DNA of 48,932 nt, taken from NCBI GenBank assembly GCA_013002305.1, contig JABDKG010000085.1, positions 1 to 48,932 on the forward strand, given 5' to 3'. The notes under the pieces were generated by a model that did no database searches, had not been told where the DNA came from, and saw nothing but the letters and a program-made list of their open reading frames with translations. Below are positions 1 to 9,528 of this stretch, in pieces; position 1 is the first letter of the stretch, and every line of letters starts with the position of its first letter. Both the position numbers and the translations under genes were made by a program. Origin of the DNA: Hellea sp. Its GTDB lineage: Bacteria; Pseudomonadota; Alphaproteobacteria; Caulobacterales; Maricaulaceae.

Positions 1-474
1 CTTATATCCCTGACGATTAAGCCGCCCGACCAAATAGACGAGGGCGACTTTCGAGGCATTGGTGGCGCGCGAGAACATGCTTTCGCCGAAAAACGCACCG
101 CCGATTGATACGCCGTACAATCCCCCGACCAATTCTTCGCCTTTCCAAACCTCGACGCTATGGGCGTGCCCCATTTTATGAAGCTGGGAGTAGAGAAAGG
201 CGATGCCGCCATTAATCCAAGTGTCGGGGCGATCCAGAGTTTCGCGAGCGCATTCAGCTACGACCCGGTCATAACATCCATCATATGAAATGCGGTACTC
301 GCCCCTGCGCAATTGTTTGCGCATTGACCGGGAAATATGTAATCCGTCCAGCGGGATAATACCGCGCTTATCCGGGTCGACCAGAAATATACTATTATCG
401 TTACGGCTCTCTGCCATGGGGAAAACGCCGCGGCGATAACAATCCAGTAAAATATTGGCGTCAAACTTGTGCAT
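1..474 (-). CDS. aat: Leucyl/phenylalanyl-tRNA--protein transferase, partial (3' end beyond left edge)
   Basis: Aat transfers Leu or Phe from aminoacyl-tRNA to proteins with N-terminal Arg or Lys, marking them for ClpS/ClpAP (N-end rule) degradation in the cytoplasm. The 158 visible codons start at ATG 474 with MHKFDANILLDCYRRG, followed by the family motif GVFPMAE, an IFLVDPDKRG segment in place of the usual W(W)SPDPRG, then LHKMGHAHSVEVW, LVGGLYGVSIGG and FFGESMFSRATNASK. All are strongly conserved in Aat. The frame is open to base 1, so the C-terminus is missing only because the window ends. It is divergent from mraZ and shares a 231-base intergenic region with it. Confidence 0.93.
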   Translation of the reverse strand, partial: MHKFDANILLDCYRRGVFPMAESRNDNSIFLVDPDKRGIIPLDGLHISRSMRKQLRRGEYRISYDGCYDRVVAECARETLDRPDTWINGGIAFLYSQLHKMGHAHSVEVWKGEELVGGLYGVSIGGAFFGESMFSRATNASKVALVYLVGRLNRQGYK

Positions 475-643
475 CAAGCGTCACTCTAATCAATTTTGCG
501 ACCATGAAAAGCGCTGGAAACAGGCCGCAAAATCATTTCACTTCCTCATGTTCTATTAATGTTCTAAACTTATGAATATATTGTGGAAATTTAAGTGAAA
601 AAAATCGCATTTATGCTTAATTTTTCGCTAATTTGGCATTGTT

Positions 644-676
644 TCCCATGAAATCCCATGTTATCCCATATTGGGA
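644..676 (+). promoter_or_regulatory. MraZ operator (three TCCCAT repeats plus an inverted copy)
   Basis: TCCCAT occurs at 644-649, 654-659 and 664-669, exactly one helical turn (10 bases) apart. It is followed by an inverted TGGGA at 672-676. Read on the other strand these are ATGGGA repeats. In other bacteria MraZ binds direct repeats with a TGGGA/GTGGG core upstream of its own gene and represses the dcw operon. The array lies 30-62 bases before the mraZ ATG, so autoregulation is likely. I could not assign a convincing -35/-10 pair. Confidence 0.8.
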
Positions 677-705
677 CTGGCTCTTCCCAGTTCATGAGGG
701 GATAT

Positions 706-1176
706 ATGTTTTTGTCGACCACGACTAATAATCTGGATGCGAAAGGCCGTGTTTCCGTGCCTTCCGACTTCCGCGCGGTTGTTGGTGATGGCGCCTTTGA
801 CGGTATCGTTCTCTGGCCTAGTTTTGACGGTGATTATCTTGAAGGCGGCGGATTGGCGCTGATGCAGGAATATTTGGATTCTCTTGAAACCATGGATCAC
901 TATGACGAGGGCCGTATGGCGCTGCAGCGCGCGATCTTCGCCGAAAGCCGCAAGCTTTCATTTGATAGTGGGGGCCGGGTTACGCTGCCCAAAGATCTCG
1001 CTGAATATGCGGGCCTTAATGGACGCGCGACATTTGTCGGCCTGGGGCGGCGTTTCGAGATTTGGAGTCCCGAGAGTTATGAGAGCCATATTGGCGATGT
1101 TCGCCGCTTGGCCCGTGAAAATCGTAATCGGCTCATCTCGCTACGGCGGCGTAATGGCAGCGAGGGCGCACGGTGA
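706..1176 (+). CDS. mraZ: Transcriptional regulator MraZ
   Basis: MraZ is a ring-forming DNA-binding protein of the AbrB/MazE fold that heads the division and cell-wall cluster and controls it. The 156-residue product has the two expected half-domains: LDAKGRVSVPSDFR near the N-terminus and LSFDSGGRVTLPKDLAEYAGL in the second half. I chose ATG 706 because GAGGGGAT lies about 5 bases upstream and the protein then begins MFLSTTTNNLDAKGR, as family members do. The frame stays open upstream to ATG 658, but that codon lies inside the operator and would add 16 unconserved residues. The stop overlaps the rsmH GTG by 4 bases. Confidence 0.95.
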   Translation: MFLSTTTNNLDAKGRVSVPSDFRAVVGDGAFDGIVLWPSFDGDYLEGGGLALMQEYLDSLETMDHYDEGRMALQRAIFAESRKLSFDSGGRVTLPKDLAEYAGLNGRATFVGLGRRFEIWSPESYESHIGDVRRLARENRNRLISLRRRNGSEGAR

Positions 1177-2156
1177 AGCATTACCCCGTCATGCTCCCTG
1201 AGGTTTTGGCGGCGCTCCAGCCCAGGGACGGCGAAACTTACATTGACGGGACTTTCGGAAATGGCGGATATTCCAAAGCCATTTTGCAGGCGGCCAATTG
1301 CAATATCATTGCGCTGGATCGTGATCCCAATGTGAAACCGAGAGCGGCTGAGTTATCAGAGACATATCAGGGCCGGCTTAAACTGATCGAAACGCCATTT
1401 TCAAATATGGATGAAGCCCTTGGTGAGGACAAGGTCGACGCTGTTATCCTCGATATTGGAGTATCCTCCATGCAGCTTGATCAGGCCGAGCGCGGGTTTT
1501 CATTTATGCGGGCGGGCCCGCTTGATATGCGCATGAGCCAGTCTGGCCCGTCAGCGTCCGACGCGGTTAATCAGCTCCGCGAAAAAGACCTGACACGTAT
1601 TTTTCAGGTCTACGGGGAGGAGCGCAAGGCGCGCCGCGCCGCGCAATTTATCGTACGGGCACGGGAAGAGGGCGCTCTGACGACGACCGATCAGCTTGCA
1701 GGATTGCTCGAGCAGGCGCTGGGACGTCATTCCAAAAACCATCCGGCGACCCGCGTCTTTCAGGCACTTAGAATTTTCATCAATGATGAACTGGGCGAAC
1801 TTTATCGCGGATTAATCGCCGCCGAAAATATATTGCGTCCGGGCGGACGTTTGATCGTTGTCTCGTTTCACTCGCTCGAAGACCGGCTTGTCAAAAAATT
1901 TCTACGTCGCCGCTCTGAAAAGCCATCGGGCGGGTCACGCTATCAGCCTGAAATCGTGACAAATGATTTTGCGCCAAGTTTCGATCTCGAGGAGCGCTCC
2001 GCAATTTTTCCGTCCGATACAGAAATTTCGGGCAATGCGCGCTCGCGCTCAGCGCGCATGAGGTGGGCCGTTCGAACGGAAGCGGCCATGTTTGATGACA
2101 ATGAGGATTTATTGCCGAAGGTTCCGTTTCTCTCTGATTATAAGTGGGCCTCCTAA
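1173..2156 (+). CDS. rsmH: 16S rRNA (cytosine-1402 N4) methyltransferase
   Basis: RsmH (MraW) uses S-adenosylmethionine to methylate N4 of C1402 in 16S rRNA. The 327-residue length is typical. The N-terminus MKHYPVMLPEVL, the SAM-binding loop DGTFGNGGYS (residues 25-34), DAVILDIGVSSMQLDQAERGFSF, the LDMRM motif, the HPATRVFQALRIFIN segment and SFHSLEDRLVK are all diagnostic. The GTG start overlaps the mraZ stop (GTGA), so translation is probably coupled. The stop shares one base with the ftsL ATG. Confidence 0.97.
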   Translation: MKHYPVMLPEVLAALQPRDGETYIDGTFGNGGYSKAILQAANCNIIALDRDPNVKPRAAELSETYQGRLKLIETPFSNMDEALGEDKVDAVILDIGVSSMQLDQAERGFSFMRAGPLDMRMSQSGPSASDAVNQLREKDLTRIFQVYGEERKARRAAQFIVRAREEGALTTTDQLAGLLEQALGRHSKNHPATRVFQALRIFINDELGELYRGLIAAENILRPGGRLIVVSFHSLEDRLVKKFLRRRSEKPSGGSRYQPEIVTNDFAPSFDLEERSAIFPSDTEISGNARSRSARMRWAVRTEAAMFDDNEDLLPKVPFLSDYKWAS

Positions 2157-2494
2157 TGTCGGTCAGATCCCGTCATAATCAATCGGTGGGCGGTAGCATT
2201 ATTTTTGTGCTGTTCCTCATCGGCGCGGTGCTGACGCTCGGGCTTTACTACGTCAAAACCAATGCTCAAACCGCGAAGGCCGAGGCGGCGCAATTGCAAA
2301 GACTGGTCAGCGCAGAGCTGGCGGCAATCAAAGTTTTGAAAGCCGAATTAGCCCATCTCGAAAGCCCGGCGCGGCTAAGTGAATTATCCGCCAGCCGGCT
2401 TGGGTTTTCATCTATCGAGGTAAAGCAAACTTTGACCCTTAAGGATATTGAATCAGTATTCCCGCTCAAAGATCAACCGGAGGCTAATCCGTGA
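2156..2494 (+). CDS. ftsL: Cell division protein FtsL
   Basis: FtsL is a bitopic inner-membrane protein that forms the FtsQLB complex and activates the FtsWI septal synthase. The 112-residue product has a short basic cytoplasmic tail (MSVRSRHNQS), one membrane span (about residues 14-35, IIFVLFLIGAVLTLGLYYV), and a heptad-rich periplasmic segment (AEAAQLQRLVSAELAAIKVL). Sequence conservation in the family is low, so the call rests on size, topology and position between rsmH and ftsI. The ATG at 2156 overlaps the rsmH TAA; a GTG 12 bases earlier is possible but less likely. Confidence 0.88.
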   Translation: MSVRSRHNQSVGGSIIFVLFLIGAVLTLGLYYVKTNAQTAKAEAAQLQRLVSAELAAIKVLKAELAHLESPARLSELSASRLGFSSIEVKQTLTLKDIESVFPLKDQPEANP

Positions 2495-4173
2495 GTATTG
2501 ATCCGGAATTTAGCGGACCAGCACGCCGGCAAGTCCATGTTGCCGATACAGAATATAGGGCCGTCGCTGAAGGCCGGATCCGAATTCGTATCGGCGCCGC
2601 TATATTTGCTTTTGCTTTAATGGTCGCGGTTATTCGTTTGGCTGAGGTTTCTTTATTAAGTAGCGGAAAAAACACAAATAATTATAGTCAAAGTGCCAAA
2701 CTAGAGCGTGCCGATATCGTTGACCGCAACGGTGAACTTCTGGCGACAACCCTGACAACCTACACACTTTACGCCCGGTCCGAATATGTCTGGAACGCGG
2801 CTGAAACGGCGCGGGCTTTGCACGAATTATTTCCGGATATGGAAGCTCAGGATTTTCAGCGTCGTCTAACCCGTCCGGGTGATCAGCTGCTGATCCGGCG
2901 CGGCCTAACGCCCAAAGAAAAACAAAATGTGTTTCTACTCGGCCAGCCTGGTCTTATGTTTGAAGCCGAGCCGCAGCGTGTCTATCCGCGTGGTCATTTG
3001 GCGTCGCATATTGTTGGCTTTACGGACGTTGATCTCAAAGGGTTGGCAGGATCGGAGCGGGCGTTTGATACGGCTCTCAGCGAACCCAACGCGCCGTCAC
3101 TCGCCCTGTCGGTCGATCTTCGCGTTCAAAACGCCGCGGCAGAAGAGCTGCAAAAATCGCTCGAGCATTTCAAAGCCGATACAGGGGCTGCGATTGTCAT
3201 GGATATGAATAATGGCGAAATCCTCGCCATGGCGTCTCTGCCCAATTATGACCCTAATCATCCGAACACAACTTCGCCGCAAAATCTTTATAATCACGCC
3301 TCAATGTCGACCTACGAACTCGGCTCTGTCTTTAAACCCATCACTATGGCGATGGCATTGGAGTATGGCGTGACCGATCTAGTTGAAACCTTCCCTGTTC
3401 AGAAACCGCTGAAAGTGCGGGATAAGTATATTCGCGATGATCACCCGAGCCAACATCCGATCGCCATGCCGACGATCCTTGCGGACAGCTCGAACCGCGG
3501 CACGGCCATGATAGCGCAGCGCGTTGGCGGTGATCGTCAGCAAATGTTCCTAAAAGAGCTTGGCTTGATGGACCGGGTGCCGATCGAGTTGACCGAGAGC
3601 GCCGCGCCGCAAGTGCAGCGCGAATGGCAGGATATTACGACTGTGACTGTTTCCTATGGGCACGGAATTTCCGTAACGCCTTTGGCGCTGACAACAGCGA
3701 TAGCAACGCTGCTAAACGGCGGAGAATATGTTGCCCCGACCTTGCGCAAGAGAGATACGGTGCACACCGCGCAGAAACGCCGCGTCATCACGGCTGAAAC
3801 CTCGCAGAAACTGCGGGACCTCATGCGCTATGTTGCGACTGACGGCACCGGGAAAAAAGCCGACGTTGACGGCTACGCTATTATGGGCAAAACCGGAACG
3901 GCCGATAAGCCAAGCATTAATGGCTATGACGAGCGCCGGCTCGTATCTTCATTCATCGCGGCATTTCCCTATCAGGATCCGCAATATGTTGTGTTTGTGA
4001 CTTTTGATGAGCCCAAGGCGGTCGAGGGCACCCACGGTTACGCGACAGCAGGCTGGAACGCCGCGCCGACCGCCGGCAAAATTATTGAACGGATCGCGCC
4101 GATCCTCGGTGTTGAGCGCGATACCGGCCCGGTTTTGGAAAGTCCGTTTTCAGAAACGCCGGCCGTGCGATGA
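2491..4173 (+). CDS. ftsI: Septal peptidoglycan transpeptidase FtsI (PBP3)
   Basis: FtsI is the class B penicillin-binding protein that cross-links septal peptidoglycan in partnership with FtsW. The 560 residues show an N-terminal membrane span (IFAFALMVAVIRLAEV), the pedestal domain starting at LERADIVDRNGELLATTL, and the transpeptidase domain. The catalytic motifs are SVFK (Ser279-Lys282), SSN (333-335) and KTG (467-469). The GTG start follows CCGGAGG by about 6 bases and overlaps the ftsL stop. The ATGA at the 3' end couples it to murE. Confidence 0.97.
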   Translation: MSIDPEFSGPARRQVHVADTEYRAVAEGRIRIRIGAAIFAFALMVAVIRLAEVSLLSSGKNTNNYSQSAKLERADIVDRNGELLATTLTTYTLYARSEYVWNAAETARALHELFPDMEAQDFQRRLTRPGDQLLIRRGLTPKEKQNVFLLGQPGLMFEAEPQRVYPRGHLASHIVGFTDVDLKGLAGSERAFDTALSEPNAPSLALSVDLRVQNAAAEELQKSLEHFKADTGAAIVMDMNNGEILAMASLPNYDPNHPNTTSPQNLYNHASMSTYELGSVFKPITMAMALEYGVTDLVETFPVQKPLKVRDKYIRDDHPSQHPIAMPTILADSSNRGTAMIAQRVGGDRQQMFLKELGLMDRVPIELTESAAPQVQREWQDITTVTVSYGHGISVTPLALTTAIATLLNGGEYVAPTLRKRDTVHTAQKRRVITAETSQKLRDLMRYVATDGTGKKADVDGYAIMGKTGTADKPSINGYDERRLVSSFIAAFPYQDPQYVVFVTFDEPKAVEGTHGYATAGWNAAPTAGKIIERIAPILGVERDTGPVLESPFSETPAVR

Positions 4174-5606
4174 AGCTATCAGAACTCATACCGCCTCTAT
4201 CCATAGACGGACCGGACGCCGAGATCACATCGATCGAATGTGATAGCCGGAAGGTCACCGAGGGCGCGCTATTTGCAGCGCTACCGGGTACTGTTGCTGA
4301 TGGCCGGGACTATATTGACGCGGCGATAAATAACGGCGCGGCTGCCATTCTCTCAACCCCCGGGCTCGATCTTGATCTGCCTTATATTGCCAGCGAAAAT
4401 CCGCGCCTGACCTATAGCCGGATAGCCAGCCGCCTTTATGCTGGTCAGCCCGAAATATTGGTCGCGATGACCGGGACGAATGGCAAAAGCTCAACCGTTG
4501 AATTTTTACGGCAAATTTGGGCTCATGCCGGTTTGAAAGCTGCGTGTTTTGGAACGCTCGGTGTGCGCTACGGCGAAGAATTTCTACCGCTTTCGCACAC
4601 AACGCCCGACGCGGTTGTGCTGCATAAGACCTTGCACAAGCTGACAGAGATGGGCGTAACCCATGTCGCCATGGAAGCTTCCAGTCATGGCCTTAAGCAG
4701 CACCGTCTCGACGGCGTTGAAATCACGGCATCGGGTTTTTCCAATCTGACACAAGATCATTTTGATTATCATCCGGATGTCGATGATTATTTTAATTCCA
4801 AAGCCCGTCTCTTTACAGAACTGACGCCCGCCGACGCGCCTGTTGTGATCAACGTCAATGATGAATATGGTCAGAAGCTCGCGAAGATTTGCGAAGCGCG
4901 CGGCCAGAAGATCATCCGCGCAGGCTGGGCTGGCGAAGATATCCGGATTGATGAAGTCATGCCGCGCGCCGCTAGCCAGCTGATTGATCTGATTGTCTCG
5001 GGCAAAAGATATAAGGTCGAGCTGCCATTAGTCGGCGAATTTCAGGTTTTAAATGCCGTTGCGGCGCTGGGATTGGCGCGGGAAACCGGAGTAGATATTG
5101 AAACAGCGATAGCGGCGCTTGGGAAGCTATACGGCGTCGCCGGACGATTAGAACTGGCGGGTAAAACCAAAGATGGCGCGCCGATATTAGTGGACTTCGC
5201 TCACACAGAAGACGGGCTAGATAAGCTGCTGCGGAGCGTTCGTCCGCACACGATCGGAAGAATGATTATCGTCTTTGGCTGCGGCGGAGACCGCGACCCG
5301 GATAAGCGACCGAAAATGGGCGCCGTTGCGGCCAAACATGCTGATTATGTGATCGTCACCGATGATAATCCCAGAACCGAAGACCCGGCGAGCATCCGTA
5401 AAGCAGTATTAAAAGGCTGTCCTGACGCGGAAGAGATCGGCGATCGCGCCTCCGCGATCCGCGCCGGTATCGCCATGCTCGGGCCAAGAGATTGTTTGGT
5501 CATAGCCGGAAAAGGCCATGAGCAAGGCCAAATTGTCGGCGAGAAAGTCATTCCATTTTGTGACGTTGAGCAGTCTCGCGCGGCTCTGAAAGAGAAGGCC
5601 GCATGA
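4170..5606 (+). CDS. murE: UDP-MurNAc-tripeptide synthetase, meso-DAP adding
   Basis: MurE adds the third stem-peptide residue to UDP-MurNAc-L-Ala-D-Glu in the cytoplasm. The 478-residue protein carries the Mur-ligase P-loop TGTNGKSS (101-108), the central THVAMEASSHGL segment and a C-terminal domain with DNPR (399-402). That Arg-containing motif is the known signature of meso-diaminopimelate-specific MurE, as opposed to Lys-specific forms. So the organism has Gram-negative DAP-type peptidoglycan. ATG overlaps the ftsI TGA by 4 bases, and the same ATGA arrangement links it to murF. Confidence 0.97.
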   Translation: MKLSELIPPLSIDGPDAEITSIECDSRKVTEGALFAALPGTVADGRDYIDAAINNGAAAILSTPGLDLDLPYIASENPRLTYSRIASRLYAGQPEILVAMTGTNGKSSTVEFLRQIWAHAGLKAACFGTLGVRYGEEFLPLSHTTPDAVVLHKTLHKLTEMGVTHVAMEASSHGLKQHRLDGVEITASGFSNLTQDHFDYHPDVDDYFNSKARLFTELTPADAPVVINVNDEYGQKLAKICEARGQKIIRAGWAGEDIRIDEVMPRAASQLIDLIVSGKRYKVELPLVGEFQVLNAVAALGLARETGVDIETAIAALGKLYGVAGRLELAGKTKDGAPILVDFAHTEDGLDKLLRSVRPHTIGRMIIVFGCGGDRDPDKRPKMGAVAAKHADYVIVTDDNPRTEDPASIRKAVLKGCPDAEEIGDRASAIRAGIAMLGPRDCLVIAGKGHEQGQIVGEKVIPFCDVEQSRAALKEKAA

Positions 5607-6991
5607 CCGCACAGCTCTGGACATCCGAAGAGGCGGCCAAGGCAACCGGAGGAGAGGCTAAAGGCGACTGGACCATTTCCGGCTTGTCAATTGATACGCG
5701 GTCGTTGGAGTGGGGCGATCTGTTTGTTCCGATCAAAGATGCCCGTGACGGTCACGATTTTATTCCCAATGCGCGTGCCGGCGGTGCTGCCGCCGTCATT
5801 TCAGAAAATCCAAATGAACAAGCACCGGCCCTGATCGTCAAAGACAGTGTCCAAGCGATGCGGGACTTGGGTGTGGCTGCCCGGAAAAGATCAAAGGCTA
5901 AGCGGATCGCCGTCACCGGCAGTGTCGGCAAGACCAGCTTGAAAGAAGCTATCGCCGTTATTTGCGGCTCCGTCGGTCGAACCCATAAATCGATTAAATC
6001 CTTTAATAATCATTGGGGCGTTCCGCTGACTTTGGCGCGTATGCCCAAAGACACAGAATATGGCGTGTTCGAAGTCGGTATGAATCACGCCGGAGAACTG
6101 GCCGATCTTTCGCCTTTGATCGCACCGCAAATAGCCGTCATCACAAAAATTGCGCCGGCCCATTTGGCTCATTTCAAAAATGTTGGTGCCATCGCCGAAG
6201 CAAAAGCCGAAATATTTGAAGGATTGGCCGTAGGTGGTGCGGCTATTCTCAACCGCGACGATGACTATTTCGATTTTCTAGCCAAGGCAGCGTCTAAAAA
6301 AGACGCGGCTATCATTAGTTTTGGCGCCCATAAAGACGCCAGTGTCCGAATTGAGGGTGCAAAGTCCGAAGCGGGCCGGCAATCCGCAGATCTGGTTATC
6401 GATGGAGAGTCATATGCTCTCAGCCTGCCGCTCGACGGCGCGCACTGGATCGAGAATGCTGCCTGCGCGGTTGCCGCCTGCTTAGCTGCGGGCATTAATC
6501 CTGAGAAATCGGTTGCGGCGCTGCGCGGTTTCCGGGCGCTCCCCGGGCGCGGCGAAGCGATCGATGTTAAAATTGACGGCAAGCTTTTCACTCTTATCGA
6601 TGATAGTTACAACGCCAATCCGGAATCCATGAAGGCGGCTATTGAAACGCTGAGCAGCCGCGCTTCGGGCCGTAAGATCGCGGTCCTCGGCGATATGTTT
6701 GAGCTTGGTAAAGATGAGTTGGACCTGCATGCCGCGCTTTCCGTTCCGCTGATTGAAGCGGACGTTTCGCGGGTCATTTTCACCGGCGAATGTATGCGCG
6801 CGCTTAAAGGCGCCTTGCCACGCCAGATGCGCGGAGCCTGGGTTCGGAACTGGGAAGGTGCGTATGAAGCGCTGCGCCATGAACTCAGCGACGGAGATAC
6901 AGTCCTGATCAAAGGATCCAACGCAACCGGCCTCAGCCAATTGGTCGCGGCGATTAGAAAAGAACAAAAGGGAGTTGCGGATGTTCTATGA
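5603..6991 (+). CDS. murF: UDP-MurNAc-tripeptide--D-Ala-D-Ala ligase
   Basis: MurF completes the UDP-MurNAc-pentapeptide by adding D-Ala-D-Ala made by Ddl, whose gene is in the same cluster. The 462 residues contain the ATP-binding GSVGKTS loop (106-112), the [15 protein letters not shown] block, [20 protein letters not shown] across a conserved stretch, and the C-terminal [11 protein letters not shown] and VLGDMFELG motifs typical of MurF. It starts in an ATGA overlap with murE. Its 3' end overlaps mraY by 11 bases. Confidence 0.97.
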   Translation: MTAQLWTSEEAAKATGGEAKGDWTISGLSIDTRSLEWGDLFVPIKDARDGHDFIPNARAGGAAAVISENPNEQAPALIVKDSVQAMRDLGVAARKRSKAKRIAVTGSVGKTSLKEAIAVICGSVGRTHKSIKSFNNHWGVPLTLARMPKDTEYGVFEVGMNHAGELADLSPLIAPQIAVITKIAPAHLAHFKNVGAIAEAKAEIFEGLAVGGAAILNRDDDYFDFLAKAASKKDAAIISFGAHKDASVRIEGAKSEAGRQSADLVIDGESYALSLPLDGAHWIENAACAVAACLAAGINPEKSVAALRGFRALPGRGEAIDVKIDGKLFTLIDDSYNANPESMKAAIETLSSRASGRKIAVLGDMFELGKDELDLHAALSVPLIEADVSRVIFTGECMRALKGALPRQMRGAWVRNWEGAYEALRHELSDGDTVLIKGSNATGLSQLVAAIRKEQKGVADVL

Positions 6992-8087
6992 GTGGCTTTT
7001 ACCGCTGGCGGATCAATTTCCGGGTCTAAATCTGTTCCGGTATATTACTTTTCGGACCGGCGGCGCGCTGATGACCGCGCTTTTAATTTCCTTCATCCTC
7101 GGTCCGCGTATGATAAAAATGCTGCGGATGAAACAAGGCAAAGGTCAACCGATCCGCGAAGACGGCCCTGAAAGTCATATTATTCAAAAAGCCGGGACGC
7201 CGACCATGGGCGGGCTTTTAATTTTGCTTTCCGTCGTGATTTCGACCCTGCTCTGGGGTAATCTTCATAGCCCGTTCCTATGGACAGTTTTCTTCGTCAC
7301 CGTTGCGTTTGGCGCGATCGGATTTTACGATGACTATCTCAAAGTTTCACGTCAAAACCCCAAAGGTTTCAGCGGCAAAATAAAGCTGGTTCTCGAGTTC
7401 GCTATTGCCGCCGTGGCGGTTTGGGTTTTGACCCGCTCATTCGGTACGACGCCGGATGTTTCCGACAATTTCTCAACCGGGCTCGCCATTCCGATGCTTA
7501 AGGATTTCTGGATCAATCTTGGGATTTTCTTCATTCCCTTTGGCTGTATTGTCATTGTTGGTGCGGCCAATGCCGTAAATCTAACAGATGGTCTCGACGG
7601 GCTCGCAATCGTGCCGGTGATGATCGCCTGTATGAGCCTGGCCTTCATCGCCTATCTCGTCGGCAATTATAATTTCGCCGAATATCTCGGCGTACCCTTC
7701 GTTAAAGGCAGCGCGGAAGTCACCATCTTCCTTGGCGCGATTGTCGGGGCAGGGCTTGGCTTTCTTTGGTATAATGCGCCGCCCGCCATGGTCTTTATGG
7801 GCGACACCGGATCGCTCGCGCTCGGAGGAGCTTTAGGCTCGGCCGCCGTTGCTATTAAGCACGAGATTGTTCTCGCCATTATTGGTGGTCTGTTCGTGCT
7901 CGAGGCCGTCTCGGTTATCGTACAGGTCGCGTCTTATAAGCTCACCGGGAAGCGCGTCTTTCGTATGGCTCCCATTCATCATCATTATGAGAAAAAAGGC
8001 TGGGCTGAGCCCACCATCGTCATTCGCTTCTGGATTATCGCTATTGTGTTGGCGCTGATCGGACTTTCAACACTGAAACTGCGGTAG
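6981..8087 (+). CDS. mraY: Phospho-MurNAc-pentapeptide transferase (lipid I synthase)
   Basis: MraY transfers phospho-MurNAc-pentapeptide to undecaprenyl phosphate, giving lipid I at the inner membrane. The 368 residues form a polytopic protein of about ten spans with hallmark motifs: [45 protein letters not shown] and [12 protein letters not shown] selected ATG 6981, which has GGGAG 6 bases upstream. The frame also allows a TTG at 6975, inside that ribosome binding site. It overlaps the murF end by 11 bases and is 4 bases from murD. Confidence 0.97.
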   Translation: MFYEWLLPLADQFPGLNLFRYITFRTGGALMTALLISFILGPRMIKMLRMKQGKGQPIREDGPESHIIQKAGTPTMGGLLILLSVVISTLLWGNLHSPFLWTVFFVTVAFGAIGFYDDYLKVSRQNPKGFSGKIKLVLEFAIAAVAVWVLTRSFGTTPDVSDNFSTGLAIPMLKDFWINLGIFFIPFGCIVIVGAANAVNLTDGLDGLAIVPVMIACMSLAFIAYLVGNYNFAEYLGVPFVKGSAEVTIFLGAIVGAGLGFLWYNAPPAMVFMGDTGSLALGGALGSAAVAIKHEIVLAIIGGLFVLEAVSVIVQVASYKLTGKRVFRMAPIHHHYEKKGWAEPTIVIRFWIIAIVLALIGLSTLKLR

Positions 8088-8091
8088 ATTT

Positions 8092-9525
8092 ATGATCAAG
8101 GCTGGAACATTTAAAGGCAAGACAATCGCGGTTTTCGGGCTCGGACGAACGGGCATAACGGCGGCGCTTTCCTTGCAAGCGGGCGGGGCGACAGTCCTGG
8201 CATGGGACGATAATGCGGAAACGACCGAACAGGCCAAAGCGGCAGGCGTAAATATTGGCGACCTGACAAAGGCTGACTGGAACGACATTGATGAATTGGT
8301 TTTATCTCCCGGCGTTCCCGATAAACTACCAGAGCCGCATTGGACGGCTGAAAAGGCCAGCGCGCATAAAGTACCGATTATTTGCGATATTGAAATTTTC
8401 GCCCGCGAAGTCATGTCGCGCGCCGAGGAAAACCGTCCCAAGATAATCGCCATTACCGGTACGAACGGTAAATCCACTACCACGGCTTTGATCGGCCATG
8501 TCCTCCAGTCCTGCGGGCGAGATGCCCAAATAGGCGGCAATATTGGCCGCGGCGTTCTTGACCTTGAGCGTATGCATGCCGGCACCCATTATGTGATCGA
8601 ATTATCTTCCTATCAGCTTGAGCGCACCGCATCTTTGAGAGCCAATGCGGCCGTATTTCTAAATCTGACGCCGGACCATCTCGAACGTCATGGCGACATG
8701 GATCATTATGAGGCCGCCAAGCGCCGCATTTTCCTTAATCAAACTCAGGACGATACGGTTGTTATCGGCGTCGATAGTCCCGAGGGTCACCGGATATGCT
8801 CTGAGCTAAAAGTTTCTAATGGCCGCCGGATCATTCCGATATCCGGGCGCAAATCCCTCGGTCACGGCGTCTGCGCTTTAAAAGGCAAGCTTTATTGCGC
8901 GCAAGGTTCAAAAGTGGTTGAGGTCGCCGATCTCACAAAGGCCAAGACCTTGGAAGGTGTCCATAATTGGCAAAACGCCGCTGCCGCCTATGCGGCGGTT
9001 CGATCTCTTGGCATTGACGCGCAAGCAATCGGCAAGGCGCTGGTGCAATTTCCGGGTCTGGCGCACCGAATGGAAACCGTTGGTAAGATCGTGAATGTCC
9101 GATTTGTCAATGACAGTAAAGCCACCAATGCCGACGCGGCGCGACAAGCGCTAAGCTCTTTTAAAGACATTTTCTGGATTGCCGGCGGGCAGGCCAAATC
9201 AGACGGTATTGAGCCGCTTGAGCCGCTCTTCGGTAATATCCGCAAAGCCTATCTGATCGGCGAGTCCGGCCCGAACTTTCGTAAGACGCTTAGTAAAACC
9301 GATGTCGACAATAAAGTCTCCGGCACGCTTGAGATGGCGGTTTTATGTGCGTTGCGCGATGCGCTGAATTCCGATGCTGAAAATCCGATCGTTTTGTTAT
9401 CGCCGGCCTGCGCCAGCTTTGATCAATATAAAAATTTCGAAATCAGAGGGGATGCGTTCCGCGATCAGGTTAATCAACTGCAAGATAAATTCAGCACAGC
9501 CTCGCGCCGTGAGAGCGCAGCCTAA
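8092..9525 (+). CDS. murD: UDP-MurNAc-L-alanine--D-glutamate ligase
   Basis: MurD adds D-Glu to UDP-MurNAc-L-Ala in the cytoplasm. The 477-residue product begins with a Rossmann-like VFGLGRTGITAA segment, followed by the Mur-ligase P-loop TGTNGKSTT (122-130), GGNIGRGVLDL, IELSSYQLE, FLNLTPDHLERHG and the C-terminal NDSKATNADAA block, all typical of MurD. It lies 4 bases after mraY and 3 bases before ftsW, in the same transcription unit. Confidence 0.97.
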   Translation: MIKAGTFKGKTIAVFGLGRTGITAALSLQAGGATVLAWDDNAETTEQAKAAGVNIGDLTKADWNDIDELVLSPGVPDKLPEPHWTAEKASAHKVPIICDIEIFAREVMSRAEENRPKIIAITGTNGKSTTTALIGHVLQSCGRDAQIGGNIGRGVLDLERMHAGTHYVIELSSYQLERTASLRANAAVFLNLTPDHLERHGDMDHYEAAKRRIFLNQTQDDTVVIGVDSPEGHRICSELKVSNGRRIIPISGRKSLGHGVCALKGKLYCAQGSKVVEVADLTKAKTLEGVHNWQNAAAAYAAVRSLGIDAQAIGKALVQFPGLAHRMETVGKIVNVRFVNDSKATNADAARQALSSFKDIFWIAGGQAKSDGIEPLEPLFGNIRKAYLIGESGPNFRKTLSKTDVDNKVSGTLEMAVLCALRDALNSDAENPIVLLSPACASFDQYKNFEIRGDAFRDQVNQLQDKFSTASRRESAA

Positions 9526-9528
9526 CCC

